This document shows positions 32,128 through 44,020 of a stretch of DNA of 64,000 nucleotides, piece by piece. The DNA comes from Rhizophagus irregularis. Lineage: Eukaryota > Glomeromycota > Glomeromycetes > Glomerales > Glomeraceae. The translations under genes were made by a program, and so were the position numbers. Below the pieces are notes generated by a model. It was not told the DNA's origin and did no database searches. It saw only the letters and a list, made by a program, of their open reading frames with translations. Location of the stretch: the NCBI RefSeq assembly GCF_026210795.1, contig NC_089436.1:1178001-1242000 (forward strand), read 5' to 3'. Position 1 is the stretch's first letter. Each line of letters begins with the position of its first letter.

Positions 32128-32352
32128 ACGAAAGGAAGCACTTACAGTTTGTTTTGGTAAGATTCAACATACTTTCAACATCCTGTTACATACAGTATTC
32201 GTTATAAGATATTACGAAACCGGGAATTCGTATTTGTGTATTTAAGAACTTTTTACTAGAGACATATCGTAGATATGCCATGATCAATATTAACAAGCCT
32301 TGAACCGATTTATTCATAAGTATGATATAATTCATGTGCATTACTATATGAA
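32128..32352 (+). pseudogene. kinase-family exon 2 relic
   Basis: Readable pieces of the exon 2 start in the right order: GALA-VCFG, TSCY, VIRYYETGNSY, RDIVDM, then a degraded IHKYD..HVH..YMK segment. Frames are broken several times and a TACAG insertion splits the MFV region. No exon 1 is seen upstream. Confidence 0.75.
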
Positions 32353-33900
32353 ACTTTCATTTCATCAACACGAAAAATTGCTCGACTTCATATCATTGTC
32401 ATTTCACCGACATGATATTTCATTTGAATAAACATAATAATGTATACAAAGAAATATGATTCTGGTGAATCAGGTAAATCTCAAATTTTTTTTTGTTTTT
32501 TTTTGTAATTTTTTTTTCTTTTAATATTAAATTTACATAAGATTATTACATCTCTATTTTAATATTATTTATAGGAAAGATATACAGTATCAAATAAAAA
32601 TAAATAATTTTTAATGATATTCAGAATATAAATAAAACGATGGTGTCGATCATCTATCGGTGAAATGGGATTCGTTGAATGGAGTCAAAGAAATGTTATG
32701 TTAGCGAAATGGTAAGTCGGTAAAACGAAGTTGGCTAACTTTATGTTAATGAAATAGATGTCGATAAGATGGGTGAATACGAGTCGAAAGTGATTCGCTG
32801 ATTAAGGATCTAACTTAAGCATACCTCATTGATGATAGTCAGAAACTTACGCGCGCGTATAAACCTTGTTGATCCTTACTATTCGACTATTCGACCGATA
32901 TCTCTATTCCATCCAATAACTATTTAAAATATTTTAATTGTGATGGGAAATTGATTTTATCGATTCATAATTTATAAATATTAAAAAATATCTTGTAAAA
33001 AGTAGGAATAATTATAATTTTACTAACATACGAATACATAACAAAAAGTCTGCTTTTTTTATTTAATAATTTACGAGATATCTAATCTACTGTTTTAACC
33101 AATTTTATAAAAAAAAATTGTATGAGCGTTATTAAATTAAAATGAAAATAATATTACATACATAAAATCCATTTCTTTTTGTAAAGAATTATGTTGACGT
33201 AATTATTATAACAATTTTTTATTGGTGTCTAGACGATTACATATTTTTTACTTATTAAAATAATTTATTTTAACTTTAAATGAAAAAACTTTTGCGTGAT
33301 TATCATCTGATCACTATATACTTTGCATAACAATACTGAAAAAATTCCAAAATTATTTTTAAAAAAAATAATTTAAATTATTATTAGAGATTATTGTAAG
33401 ATAGTCAGTGGTTTAATTCATTTAATTCAGATAATCTTTTAAAAGAAAAAAAAATAAAGGTAAATTAATAAAAGAAAAACAAACTCCCATAATGAAAAAG
33501 AAAACCCATTAATTACTGAGAAATATTAGATATTTTCTTTTCTTTTTCATAAAAATTAAAGGTAAACGGTAATTATTACACAACATTCAGTATTTAACTA
33601 AATTAATCAAATCATTATTTCCATTTTTTTTCCACTTTTTATAATTTTCATAGTCATTTTTACCATTTGTTTTTTGCATATCGTTTTTTTATAATCCCCT
33701 TTTTTTTCAATAGAGTGGAACCATATATTGAATTTCATGGTTAGTACGATCATCAAATTAATTTAAGACGATAAAGTTACACATTTCACAGGCTTCTTTT
33801 AAAAAACCTCGGTTGATTTTAAAGGGGTGAACCCTACTTAAAATATAGGGATTTGTTTCTTACCCTATTATTAAGCAATTATGTAATGTGATCGTCAAGA
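32353..33900. other. intergenic with GAAATGG-type short repeats
   Basis: 32640-32790 repeats GGTGAAATGG, GCGAAATGG and CGATAAGATGG, a decayed version of the pattern at 18640-18775. The remainder is AT-rich with no gene. Confidence 0.4.
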
Positions 33901-33994
33901 AATTTGTTTTTTATAAAGATAGAGAACCCATTATTATTTTTAAAAAACACTATGATTTTTAAACCATAGTGTTTTTTAAAAAAATTCAAAAAAA
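33840..33994 (+). promoter_or_regulatory. promoter/5' UTR of kinase copy 4, with hairpin
   Basis: GGGATTTGTTT, ACCCTATTATTAAGCAA, AATGTGATCGTCAAGAA, TATAAAGA..GAGAACCCATTA and the hairpin at 33938-33981 occur in the same order upstream of copy 7 on the other strand (49930-50075). The hairpin arms are 21 bp with one mismatch. TATAAAG is the likely TATA box. Confidence 0.6.
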
Positions 33995-35490
33995 CTGGAT
34001 TATAATCTTGAATCTTCGTTTCGTTCACTGAGCCCTTCTGGGTCTCAAGATGAGTCTCAATCTTATGGTAATTGTTCAGAATGTAAACAAAAACGAACTG
34101 CAGTAGCATGGTGTAAAAATTGCGATATAGCATTTTTTAAAGAAAATTTTTGTAGATGGACCAGCGGAAATTCTAAAATTGATGAATTTATAAGACATAC
34201 TCAATTAAATGCTAGTGAAAATATGGATTATCTCGAGTGCATTGAATTCGATCAATTTGATTTAGTTGAGAATATTAATAAACAAGGTGCTTTTATTTCA
34301 ATTTATTCTGCAATATGGATGGAAGGTCCAAGATGGAGCGTAGATGAAGAAGCTGAAGTATGGAATCGTAAAGGCCCAATTAAGGTTGCATTAAAACGCT
34401 TAGATAATTCTCAAAATATGAGTCAAGAATTTATAAATCAAGTAAGTAATAATAAGTATACAAAATAAAAAGCATCTTATTGACGAGTTTTAAGAACCAT
34501 AAATTTTACTTGGATGAAGCTCAATTTATCATCGTGGTTTAAATTGTAAGCTTCGGATGGGAATCAAATTAATGTCCTCCCATAGCGAAATTTGAGTAAT
34601 AAATGACCATAATAACATTTGCTCTAAATAAAACACCTATTAAAAAATTTATCTAATCATATATCAGACAATAGAATAAATTTTAATCTCAATTTCTTTT
34701 TCTTTATTTCTCACTTACCCAAAAAAAACAGTTGTTCAGATATTATAAATGCTTACAAAATGGAGCACTTGCGGATTGTTTTGGTATAACAAAAGATCCG
34801 ACATCGTGTTACATGTTCGTTTTAAGATATTATAAAAATGAAAATTTATATTCGTATCTCGATGAATCTATAGGAGTTCTTTGCTGGAGAGATATCATAG
34901 ATATGTTACGGTCAATATCTACGGGTCTTAATGTTATTCATGAGCATAATCTCGTTCATGGACATTTGCATGGAGGAAATGTATTAGTTGAAAGTAAAGC
35001 AAATTCAATTGATGCCAAAATTTCTGACACTGGATTACATGGACCTGTCAATAAACAAATATCATCCAAACATATTTACGGCGTGATACCTTTTGTTGCA
35101 CCAGAGGTCTTTGATTGAAATACATCAACCAAAGAATCCGATATATACAGCTTTGGCATGATCATGTGGATGTTATCAGCTGGTGTACGTCCTTATAATA
35201 ATAAATCTCATGATTCACAACTTATACAAGAAATCTGCTCGGGATTAAGACCAAGTGTTATTAGTGGGACTCCACCTGCTTTCGCTAGATTAATGTTACA
35301 ATGTTTGGATGCTGATCCATCGAAGAGACCTACAGCATCCCAACTTTACGAATGGTTAGGAAACTGGGTTACAGCAATCTGTGACGATCCTGAAACTAAA
35401 TTTGTAAATTTAGAAAAGTTAAACCTTAGGAATTTACCATGCCATGAAAATGCCATTTATTTCAGTCATCAATTAGTTTCACAAATTTAG
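33995..35490 (+). pseudogene. TKL-like pseudokinase, copy 4, broken
   Basis: By alignment with copy 7, exon 1 runs from 33995 to 34441 and exon 2 from 34732 to 35490, with a CAA|GTAAGT donor and an AACAG acceptor. Two lesions are visible. The conserved start is CTG (CTGGATTATAAT) where copy 7 has ATG, with no in-frame ATG until 34223, after the zinc motif. In exon 2 a TGA at 35116-35118 replaces the Gly codon after FD in the activation-segment region. The zinc motif, HGH, DTG and APE are otherwise intact, so inactivation looks recent. The C-terminal linker is also shorter than in copy 7. Confidence 0.88.
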
Positions 35491-35940
35491 TTTACCATAT
35501 AGAATACTTACAGTTTTTGCAGTTTTCTGGGATACAGTTTTTTACAATTCTTTATGCTATTCTCATCATTTTCATATCGTACTTTCTTTTCTAACTCGCC
35601 GCACTTTGTTCCGTTGAGTTTTTTAAGAATTTTTTAAGCTTAGTTATTTCCTTACGTACTATAAAAATTATGCATACTAAAAATTTAATATTTTTGGTCT
35701 AAGGTTTGAAAAATTAAATATCTTCAAATTAAAACGATCAAGAATTACAATAAATTAATACAATTTTAAAATTGCTTCAATCAGTTTTTTTTTTTTTGAA
35801 AATTCTGACTCTTTTGGCGCAATACTGCGACATTTTATTTAATTTAACACTTTAAAAATTCCTTACCAAAAGAAGATATAATAAAAGTCTGGATATTTTA
35901 TTTACAACTTACACAATTAAATAAAATATACATTATATTA
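35491..35940. other. 3' flank of copy 4, no gene
   Basis: AT-rich spacer without coding signal. Confidence 0.4.
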
Positions 35941-36048
35941 TGGCAAGCCGCACTGGTCAAAAGTGTGCCGCATTTTGCGGCAGGTGCGCCTGTTTTTAGG
36001 CGCCTGATGCGCTAAGTGCGGCACACTTTTGACCAGAGCGGCTTGCCA
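35941..36048. mobile_element. 108-bp near-palindromic TIR element with TA duplication
   Basis: TGGCAAGCCGCACTGGTCAA continues for 34 bp and is matched by the complement at the right end with a single-base difference; TA flanks both ends. The centre (GCGCCTGTTTTTAGGCGC) also folds. The unit is GC-rich compared with its surroundings. A half-copy starts at 57238 (TATGGCAAGCCACTCTGG). Confidence 0.8.
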
Positions 36049-37079
36049 TAGTATATGAAATTTATGAATAGCGCGGCAGCGCTATGGTTGATATACTTTT
36101 ATGAAGTTTACTGTACATGATAATGAATGAAAATCGTTATGAATTCCGTTAATAAATAAACAAATAGACTTTATAAAGCCAAATTCAATATTAAGGGACA
36201 TCCGATATATCTATTAAATTGAGTATATTTTGTAAAAACTCTCAAAAGTCACCTATCGGGTTGGGAAAAAAAAAATTATCTGACAAACTTATACTGAAGC
36301 TGCTCTATATAATTAAATTTTTCAGTGGCATTGCTTACAAAGTAATCGTACGTAATAAATTCAATTGCAGACATAAATTCACTGTCACGTAATAGTATAA
36401 AAATCAGGCAGTCGAGGGTCAATTTTATTTTGCCACATAATTTTATTTTTATTTTATTTTTAAGATGTAGACACGACTGGAGATTTTGCCACATAATTCG
36501 CCACTCTTAATGGCGAAATGCACCACAGCCAAAAGTGTTCGTGTTTTTTTATGGCGCTTGTTAGCTGCTGAACCCCCAACAAAATATATAATAAATATTG
36601 CTTGACAAACTGAACTTCGTGTTTGTTCGCAATGCTGCTTGCAGAAGTTACATAACTGAAGCTCATTAATATTTCATTGTAAAACTTATAAAAAAAAAAT
36701 TGAAAGAAATGGTTCGTTAAACATGCCGGAGAAAAATATCAACCAAAGAAATTACTGAAAGTGCCTTTTACGTACTTAAACTATACGTAAGGCATGGTAA
36801 GACATGACATATCTCTTTTTGCAAGAACTTTGCAAGAACATTGAAAAGTATACTAGATGTAGAAGCATCATTCATTGGAAGGTATTGATTTTTAAAAAAA
36901 ACTTCCAAAAGTGACACCAAAGCACACAGGCAAATTCTCATTGAATGAGCATTAATGACTAATGAAAATAGCCTATTCCTTTCAACTTTTATAAATACTT
37001 GGTATAAATGGGAAAGATCAGTTCGTCACATGCATAAAGATCACACATGCAAATAAATCATGAATGCCTGAATTTTACG
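36049..37079. other. intergenic, no supported gene
   Basis: ATTTTGCCACATAATT occurs twice (about 36427 and 36484). Two minus-strand frames here have no domain and overlap, and I do not call them. Confidence 0.4.
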
Positions 37080-37330
37080 TGGAATTTTTTTCATACGTAT
37101 GTTCAGAGATCTTCCAGATACTTGGTGATCGTGGCGCTTCCAACAAGACTGTGACTCCAGCAATCTTGCCAAAGGCCTTTCTCTGGAATTCCCTAGAGTG
37201 ATCATTTAAACTCTATTGAAACCTACTATGAGCAATCATAAGAATGAGAGATATCAAAAAAATCTTGATCTGGAAGAATTTATGGTGAAATATTCCCAAA
37301 ACTGTTCTAGCAATTTTTAAAATTAAGAGA
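37080..37330 (+). pseudogene. Tc1-like transposase relic
   Basis: One frame reads WRFQQDCDSSNLAKGLSLEF, the F-Q-Q-D...D-x2-[KN] block around the second Asp of the DDE catalytic triad. After a stop come NSIETYY (compare NPIENLW with the third acidic residue) and, shifted, NLDLEEFM. Stops and frameshifts are frequent, so it is dead. It is the only transposase-like sequence I can support in the window. Confidence 0.65.
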
Positions 37331-38055
37331 CAAGATCGCAAGTTAATTATTGAAAATAACAGAGAACATATACCATATTAAATTTTTTTAATAGTTATCT
37401 GATCTTCGGCTTTAAAATGTAAACTTCACATGATTTATTAAATATGAGTGAAACAATAATGAGACATGTTAGTGATAAATCTATAAATTCACGTGAAGAA
37501 AGTATTGGAAAGAATAATTTCGATTTTGACTTATTTGATGGGCAACGCGTCCAGAACGGAAATCCGGAACTAGTTTTACTTACCAGTTACCATTTGTGTT
37601 GAATAACGAAAATTTGATGGATTTTTTTTCCTACAGTTTAATAAGAAAATTCCTAATTTCTAAAATATCATCAATAAAATTCTTTATATTTTATTTATTT
37701 ATTATTATAAAGAATTATCTGATTTTTGAGAAATTAAAATTAATGTGACGTCAATTATCATATATGGTGAAATTTTTATTAAAATTGGTTAATTTGTGTT
37801 TGTGATTTTGTACGAAAAATTTTAAAAAACAATTAAAGTCAAATCGCGTGACAAAAACGAAGAAAAATTGCGTTAAAGAAAAATTATGTCGAAGGTGACG
37901 GACGTCGTGATGAATGTCTTTTCCGTCCATACATACAGTTGTGATGTATATGGATCAAAACGAATTATAAATAAGAAGATTGACATTAAAGAATTATAAA
38001 AGTGTACTATAATGTATTTGATTCGATTCACGTTTATGATGTTAAGGTTGTTTTA
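37331..38055. other. intergenic, no gene
   Basis: AT-rich spacer between the transposase relic and the 3' end of copy 6. Nothing recognised. Confidence 0.4.
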
Positions 38056-39782
38056 TCAGTAATATACACCAATGGAATCTAATGGACGACTAATATAGAT
38101 GGCATTTTCGTGACATGGTGTAATATTAAACTTTAATTTATCTAAATTTGCGAATTTAGTTTCTTCTGCGACATCAAATTGATCAGATAAATCTGATTGT
38201 TCGGGATCGTCGCATATTGCTGTAACCCAATTTCCTAACCATTCGTAAAGTTGAGATGCTGTTGGTCTAATTGATGGATTCGCATCTAAACATTTTAACA
38301 TTAAACTGGAGAAAACAGGTGGAGTTCCATTGACTATATTCGGTCTGGTTCCCGAACAAATCTCTTGTATAAGTTGTGAATCATGAGGTCTATCACAATA
38401 AGGACGCACACAAGCTGATAACATCCACATAATCATGCCAAAACTATAGATATCAGATTCTTTGGTTGGTGTATTTCCATCAAAGATCTCTGGAGCAACA
38501 AATGGAATTACACCGTAATTTTGTGATATTTTTCCATTAGCATGTCCGTGTAATCCCGTATCTGTGATTTTAGCATCAATTGAATCCAGCTCATTTTCAA
38601 CTAAAATATTTCCTCCATGTAAATGACCATGAACGAGATTATATTCATGAATAAAATTAAGACCAGCTGATATTGACCATAGCATTTCTACGATATCTTT
38701 CCAGCATAGAATTCCCATAGTTTCATCGAGATACGAATATAAATTTCCATTTTTGTAATATCTTATAACGAACATGTAACTTGATGTTGGATCTTTTGTC
38801 ATACCAAAACAATCTGTTAGTGCTCCACTTTGTAAACATTTGTGATATCTGTATAACTATAAAATAAAAGAAAAAAGAATAAGTAAAAAGTGCGTGATCA
38901 TAAAAATAGCAATATAAATTTTGAAATTAATTTTGGTACTATAAAAAACTATTTTAAGTCTATAGTTCTATTGCATTAATTTGTGCCCCATATTTAATAA
39001 AGTAACAAACACATTGGTTGAAAGGATATTTTAATGCTGTAATTTTATACATGGGGTGAATTAGGTTCAAGTCATACCGAAATATTACGACATTACACCA
39101 ATTCGGCATTACACCGGTGTAATGCTGGTGTAGTACTATTTTCATATGAATCTTCGAACAAAAATTCGGTAATATATTTCTCCATTACGCCGCCTTAATG
39201 CCGAACTATTTGAAATAATCACTTCCCCCATGTATAAATTGTTGTATTACAGAAAAAAAATCGGTACAACAAAAGATACGTCATCCTAACAAACCAACCA
39301 ATAATTAAATATCACTTATTACTTCATTGACAAGTTGACGAATAAGAGATATTACTTACTTGGTTTACAAATTCTTGACTGATGTTCTGAGAATTGTCTA
39401 ATCGTTTTAGGATGACCTTAATGGGACCATTGCGAGTCCAAACTTCGGCCTCTTCATCTAGATTCCATCTAGGCCCTTCCATCCATATTGCGGAATAAAT
39501 TGAACTGAAAGCACCTCGTTTATTAATATTTTCGATCAATTCAAATTGGTCAAAATCAATCCATTCAAGATAGTCCATACTCTCATTTGCATTTAGTTGG
39601 GTATCTCTAATAAATTTATCTATTAAGAAATTTCCACTAGTCCAATTATGGAAATTTTCTTTCAAAAATGCAATATCGCAATTTTTACACCATGATACCG
39701 CAGTTCGTTGTTTTTGACAATCTTGACATTCACCATAATCAGCGTTTGAGATAATTTTTTGAGACCTAAAACACGGGTCCAA
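38056..39782 (-). CDS. TKL-like pseudokinase, copy 6 (conserved start codon is TTG)
   Basis: Exon 1 is 39782-39360 and exon 2 38856-38056 (407 residues if read from the position aligned with the copy 7 start). The donor is CAA|GTAAGT and the acceptor TTTATAG. Zinc-type CQDC and WCKNC, GAFSSIY, the lysine, HGH for HRD, N, DTG and APE are all intact and the frame is open from start to stop. At the aligned start (LDPCFRSQ, compare MDYNTESSFRS) the codon is TTG, and no in-frame ATG exists upstream before a TAA. The next in-frame ATG would remove the zinc module. It may use TTG, an unseen upstream exon, or be an early pseudogene. The intron (501 nt) contains a TIR element at 39041-39240. Confidence 0.8.
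39041..39240. mobile_element. TIR element in intron of kinase copy 6
   Basis: AATTTTATACATGGGGTGA at the left is the inverse of TCACTTCCCCCATGTATAAATT-type sequence at the right, and CCGAAATATTA pairs with TAATGCCGAA nearby. The centre contains ATTACACCGGTGTAAT, a perfect 16-bp palindrome. Length 200 bp; no coding capacity. Confidence 0.65.
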
Positions 39783-39808
39783 AGGGTGCTCCAGTTTGAG
39801 AATTACTT

Positions 39809-39843
39809 GTAAAAATTCAAAATTTTGAATTTTGAATTTTTAC
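39809..39843. repeat. perfect AT palindrome upstream of copy 6
   Basis: Fourteen-base arms GTAAAAATTCAAAA / TTTTGAATTTTTAC flank a 7-base loop, 27 bp upstream of the aligned start of copy 6. Similar palindromes sit just 5' of copies 1, 4 and 7. Confidence 0.7.
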
Positions 39844-41521
39844 ATTATAAAAATTACTACCTATTTATAAGTAATAAATATATTATAAATTATATAATAC
39901 TTTTAATTTTACATAAGAGTACTTTAATCATTAGATAATCACAGCTCGACAATGAGATCATCTATCAAATATGACGTATTTGTGTAACTTACTTTTTTTT
40001 CATTGTAAATACAAATATTTACTTTTAAGATTATCAATCAATAATCAATCAATGAAATCAATGACAACAAATAAAGAAATATATAAAGATATAAAGATAT
40101 AAAAGATTAAAAGGAATTATGCTCCCGTTTTTAAAAAAGAAAGTAAATTCATTTAATAACATATTCGTCAAGATATTTTTAGCACATAATAATTCATAGA
40201 TTGATAAAATTTGCCAATTCATATGATTCAAAAAGCATGAAATTTTTTTTTTCGTAACACAATAAATTTTTAATTCACTATAACTTTTCCAACAGGGCTT
40301 TATTAAATTCATATTTTGATCTAATAATAATTTTAATTAAAAATCGTTTTCTTTTTTTTAATAAATCATATACTGCAATTTATACGACCAATGAAATTCT
40401 AGATGAAATTCTATTTGATAATCTAAATTTTCGCTAAAGTTATGATAAATATTTATATCATAGTATTGTTTTGTTTATCTTACATAATATAAACTCTACG
40501 GATTTACGTTGCCGGAAATTAAATATCGATCATTTTTCCGAGATGCGATGCTTGAATTTTAAATATTTATTATCATACTTTCTTTTTGATCAATTAGCTT
40601 ACCTAAAACAAGACTATTTATTTACATGTATTCGGTAATGTTTGATAAATTAATATGTATAGAGTAACCCTTTATTTTAATACAAATATAGTAATTGGGT
40701 TACATTCTACAATTGCCGATCGATCTAAATTTGTACAGCTTGCAGCCCTTTCGGAATTATTATAATGTGTATATGTGAATTACATTAAGGCCCACGCAAT
40801 ATTTCTTTGGGCAAAAAATACTCTTTGAGTAACTTTTTCTCCAGAACAGTAAGTTTTAACCATATATACCAAAGTAATTTCAAGTATTATTTTTGTGATA
40901 TCTATAATTTTGTAGTCTATAAATATTTATTATTTATTTATTTATTTATTTATTTATATTTTTACAATCCACGAGACGGATTCCTGATTTATTATTTTGA
41001 ACTTAAGAGAAAATTATATATGAAATAAATTTTTTTGTATTTATAACCTTAGGTAATACTGTATTTACAGTGAAATTGATGTTCAAATTTTTATATTTAT
41101 AAAAAAAAATTCATTCCTTTTTTAAAAATTGATAATTCTTTTTGAATTGAAATAATTTAAATTCAGTTTTAAGCTTAAAGTAAGTTAGACTCGAAAAGCT
41201 GCTTGGTAACACGAATGTTATTTAATTAGATAAACTCTCACATATGCTTTTACTGGAGTAATATACATTTTCAGAATAATTATTTTGTGTAATATAAATA
41301 ATTTACTTATCAAAAAAATGTTCCCTATAAAAAATACAATTAACATATGCATATGATTACTAATTGCCAAAAATAGTTAACAGAAGTATATATATTACTT
41401 ATTTATAAGTTGAAAAGTATTTAAATAATTAGAATTTTCCTTTCATTTATTAAAATAAAAAATTTTAAAAAATTTATAACCGTTTCTTTTAACCTGACAC
41501 GCTTTTTAATCGAGATAAATT
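39844..41521. other. divergent intergenic region between copies 6 and 5
   Basis: The two genes are head to head with about 1.7 kb between them. AT-rich; a TTTA microsatellite at about 40930-40960 is the only clear feature. AAAATTTTAAAAAATTT lies 40 bp before the ATG of copy 5. Confidence 0.5.
40930..40960. repeat. TTTA microsatellite
   Basis: About seven uninterrupted TTTA units followed by TATATTTTT. Confidence 0.85.
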
Positions 41522-42791
41522 ATGACTTTAGAAGGTTTATATGACAATTGTACTAATTGCAAACGACAACGAACTGCGGTATTATGGTGTAAAAATTGCG
41601 ATATTGCATTCTTAAAAGAAAATTTCCGCAGTTGGACCAGCGAAAATCCAAATATAGATGAATTTATTAGGCATACTCAACTAAACGCTAATGAGAGTAT
41701 GGACTATCTTGAATGGATTGATTTTGACCAATTTGAATTGATCGAAAATATTAATAAACGAGGTGCTTTCAGTTCAATTTATTCCGCAATATGGATGGAA
41801 GGGCCCAGATGGAATCTGGATGAAGAGGCCGAAGTTTGGACTCACAATGGTCCCATTAAGGTCATCCTAAAACGATTAGACAATTCTCAGAATATCAGTC
41901 AAGAATTTGTAAACCAAGTAAGTATAAATCTGTCACCAAGCGAAATTCAGGTTGTTTATACTGTGGAAGTCAATAAGTCAATATTGGTCAGCATCTCCTA
42001 ACTTTTCAATCAAAAAAAAGTTATATAGATATTACAAATGTGTGCAAAATGGAGCACTCGCAGATTACTTTGGCGTAACTAAAGATCCGACATCATGTTA
42101 CATGTTCGTTATGAGATATTATGAAAGTGGGAATTTATATTCGTATCTTGACGAATCCATGGGAGCCCTTTGCTGGAGAGATATTGTAGATATGTTATTG
42201 TCAATATCCGCAGGTCTCAATGTTATTCATGAATCTGGTCTTATTCATGGACACTTACACGGAGGAAATATATTAATTGAAAGAAAAATGAATTCAATTC
42301 ATGCTAAAATCGCTGATACTGGATTACACGGACCTGTTAACAAACAAATAGCGCAAATTTATGGTGTAATACCCTTCGTTTCTCCAGAAATATTTGATGG
42401 AAATATACCAACCAAAGAATCTGATATCTATAGTTTTGGTATGATCATGTGGATGCTATCAGCTGGGGTACGTCCTTATTGTGACAGACCTCATGATTCA
42501 CAACTCATACAACAAATTTGCTCAGGCTTAAGACCAAGCGTTGTTTGTGGAACCCCCTCAGCTTTCTCTAAATTAATGCTACAATGTTTAATTGCTAGTC
42601 CATCAAGTAGACCTACGGTATCCCAAATTTTCAAATGTTTAGGAGATTGGGTTTCCGGTTTATCAAATCAGTTTGATGATACCGAAGTTCCATTCGCAAA
42701 TTTGGAAAAGTTAAGTCTTCGGTCTTTATTATGTCATAAAAAAGCCATCTATTTTAGCCGTCCGTTAGATTCCATCATTATTCAGTATTGA
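41522..42791 (+). CDS. TKL-like pseudokinase, copy 5 (short intron)
   Basis: Exons 41522-41917 and 42021-42791 give 388 residues. The intron is only 103 nt (CAA|GTAAGT...CAAAAAAAAG), the shortest in the family and free of repeats, so it may reflect the ancestral state. The start is an ATG with a short leader (MTLEGLYDN) before the zinc-type CTNC...WCKNC. GAFSSIY, the lysine of VILKRL, HGH for HRD (LIHGHLHGGN), DTG and APE are present. It differs in SPEIF where others have APEIF or APEVF, and the C-terminal linker is shortened (no CDDP...DLSxQFD-preceding segment). Open throughout; best candidate for an active gene of the GT subgroup. Confidence 0.9.
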
Positions 42792-43523
42792 ATTTTTTAA
42801 GCTATAAAATTACCATATTACTATTTTTTTCGTAAATTTACACATACATTAATTACGTTAAACAATTCTTTATTTATATTTAGAGAAATTACAATTTCGT
42901 AAATTGATTTATTTCATTTAACGTATATTCACACAATCGGGAATTTCATTTATTTATCAATACTCGTTTATTTTATTGTATAAATCGGATTTTTTTTTCC
43001 TAGAACCAAAATTCGAACACCATTTGATAGTAACATTTTAAGCTATTATTATTATTTTTTTTTATGTAATTATGCCGACAATCTTAAGATTTTTATGAAA
43101 AGACATATAATCGGAAAATTGAAATCACAAACACTTTTTATTTAAAAAATTTTTGAGGTGGTAATAATTTACTTTACGATGACATTATCAGTTATGATTT
43201 ATTATTTAATAATCGGGAATTTTTAAGAATAAAATTCAAATATCAAACATCGGCTGATATTTTTTTTTATTTCAACCTGTTTACTGCGTTACTTTTTAAT
43301 ATAAATTCATTGCATATCAATGATATTACATAACTTACAAATTGTTTAAACTAAGTTTAAAGTCGTTATTCAATTTACTAATATCCAATATTGACTGGCA
43401 CTTGAGCAATACGACCACATTCATCAAAATAACTTCTATATTGATGCTGATACAGCAAATGATTTGGATCTAGAAAGTTGCTTGTAAAATTTTACGAGTT
43501 AGTGTATGATGGGGTTCCTTAAT
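42792..43523. other. 3' flank of copy 5, no gene
   Basis: AT-rich; nothing recognised. Confidence 0.4.
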
Positions 43524-43650
43524 GTACAGTGAGGGTGTACGATATTAAAGTACGAACTGGCGGGAATTAACTTTAACGCTATCACGTGCAAGTGCATAAC
43601 TCCTAAACTCGGGCCAATTCGTACGTTAATATCGTACACCTTCACTGTAC
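43524..43650. mobile_element. 127-bp TIR element GTACAGTGAGGGTGTACGAT
   Basis: The first 33 bp are inverted at the right end with two changes (right end complement begins GTACAGTGAAGGTGTACGAT). The termini start after T/C next to TA, in the style of Tc1/pogo elements. Too small to code. Confidence 0.75.
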
Positions 43651-43680
43651 GTTTGATAGGAAAACGAGAACTGTTAAAAG

Positions 43681-44012
43681 CAGTGATGGCAAATGACCAG
43701 ATCATTTGATCAAATGACAAATGGACCTTTGAATGACCTGGTCATCTGAGGTCATTTGCCATTTGAGTCATTCAAATATAATGTTGTGATTTAGGCCAAA
43801 CTTATGAAGCCGGCCAGAATTACAAATTTATAATGTCACGTGATATATTGCATCTGACGAAAATTGAAATTGTGTAAATAATTTCGGCCCAAATTATGAT
43901 TTAATTTTCAAATGGCTAAGGTCATTTGACATTTAACCTCGAAATGACCCAAATGACACATGACTAATGACTTAGATCATTTGATGTCATTTGGGTCACT
44001 TTGCTATCACTG
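43681..44012. mobile_element. hAT-like 332-bp element made of AAATGAC repeats
   Basis: Ends CAGTGATGGCAAATGACC and (complement) CAGTGATAGCAAAGTGACCC are of hAT type. The flanks GTTAAAAG (43673-43680) and GTTAAAGT (44013-44020) match at six of eight bases, consistent with an old 8-bp duplication. More than ten AAATGAC or GTCATTT words fill both halves, while the centre contains GGCCAGAATTACAAAT and GTCACGTGA, which recur near 23830-23870. Confidence 0.7.
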
Positions 44013-44020
44013 GTTAAAGT

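Noticed and set aside
36276-36666. Two overlapping minus-strand frames
   Set aside because: They overlap in different frames, have no domain, and cover a repeated ATTTTGCCACATAATT word.
38960-39145. 61-codon minus-strand frame
   Set aside because: Lies in the intron of kinase copy 6, across a TIR element.
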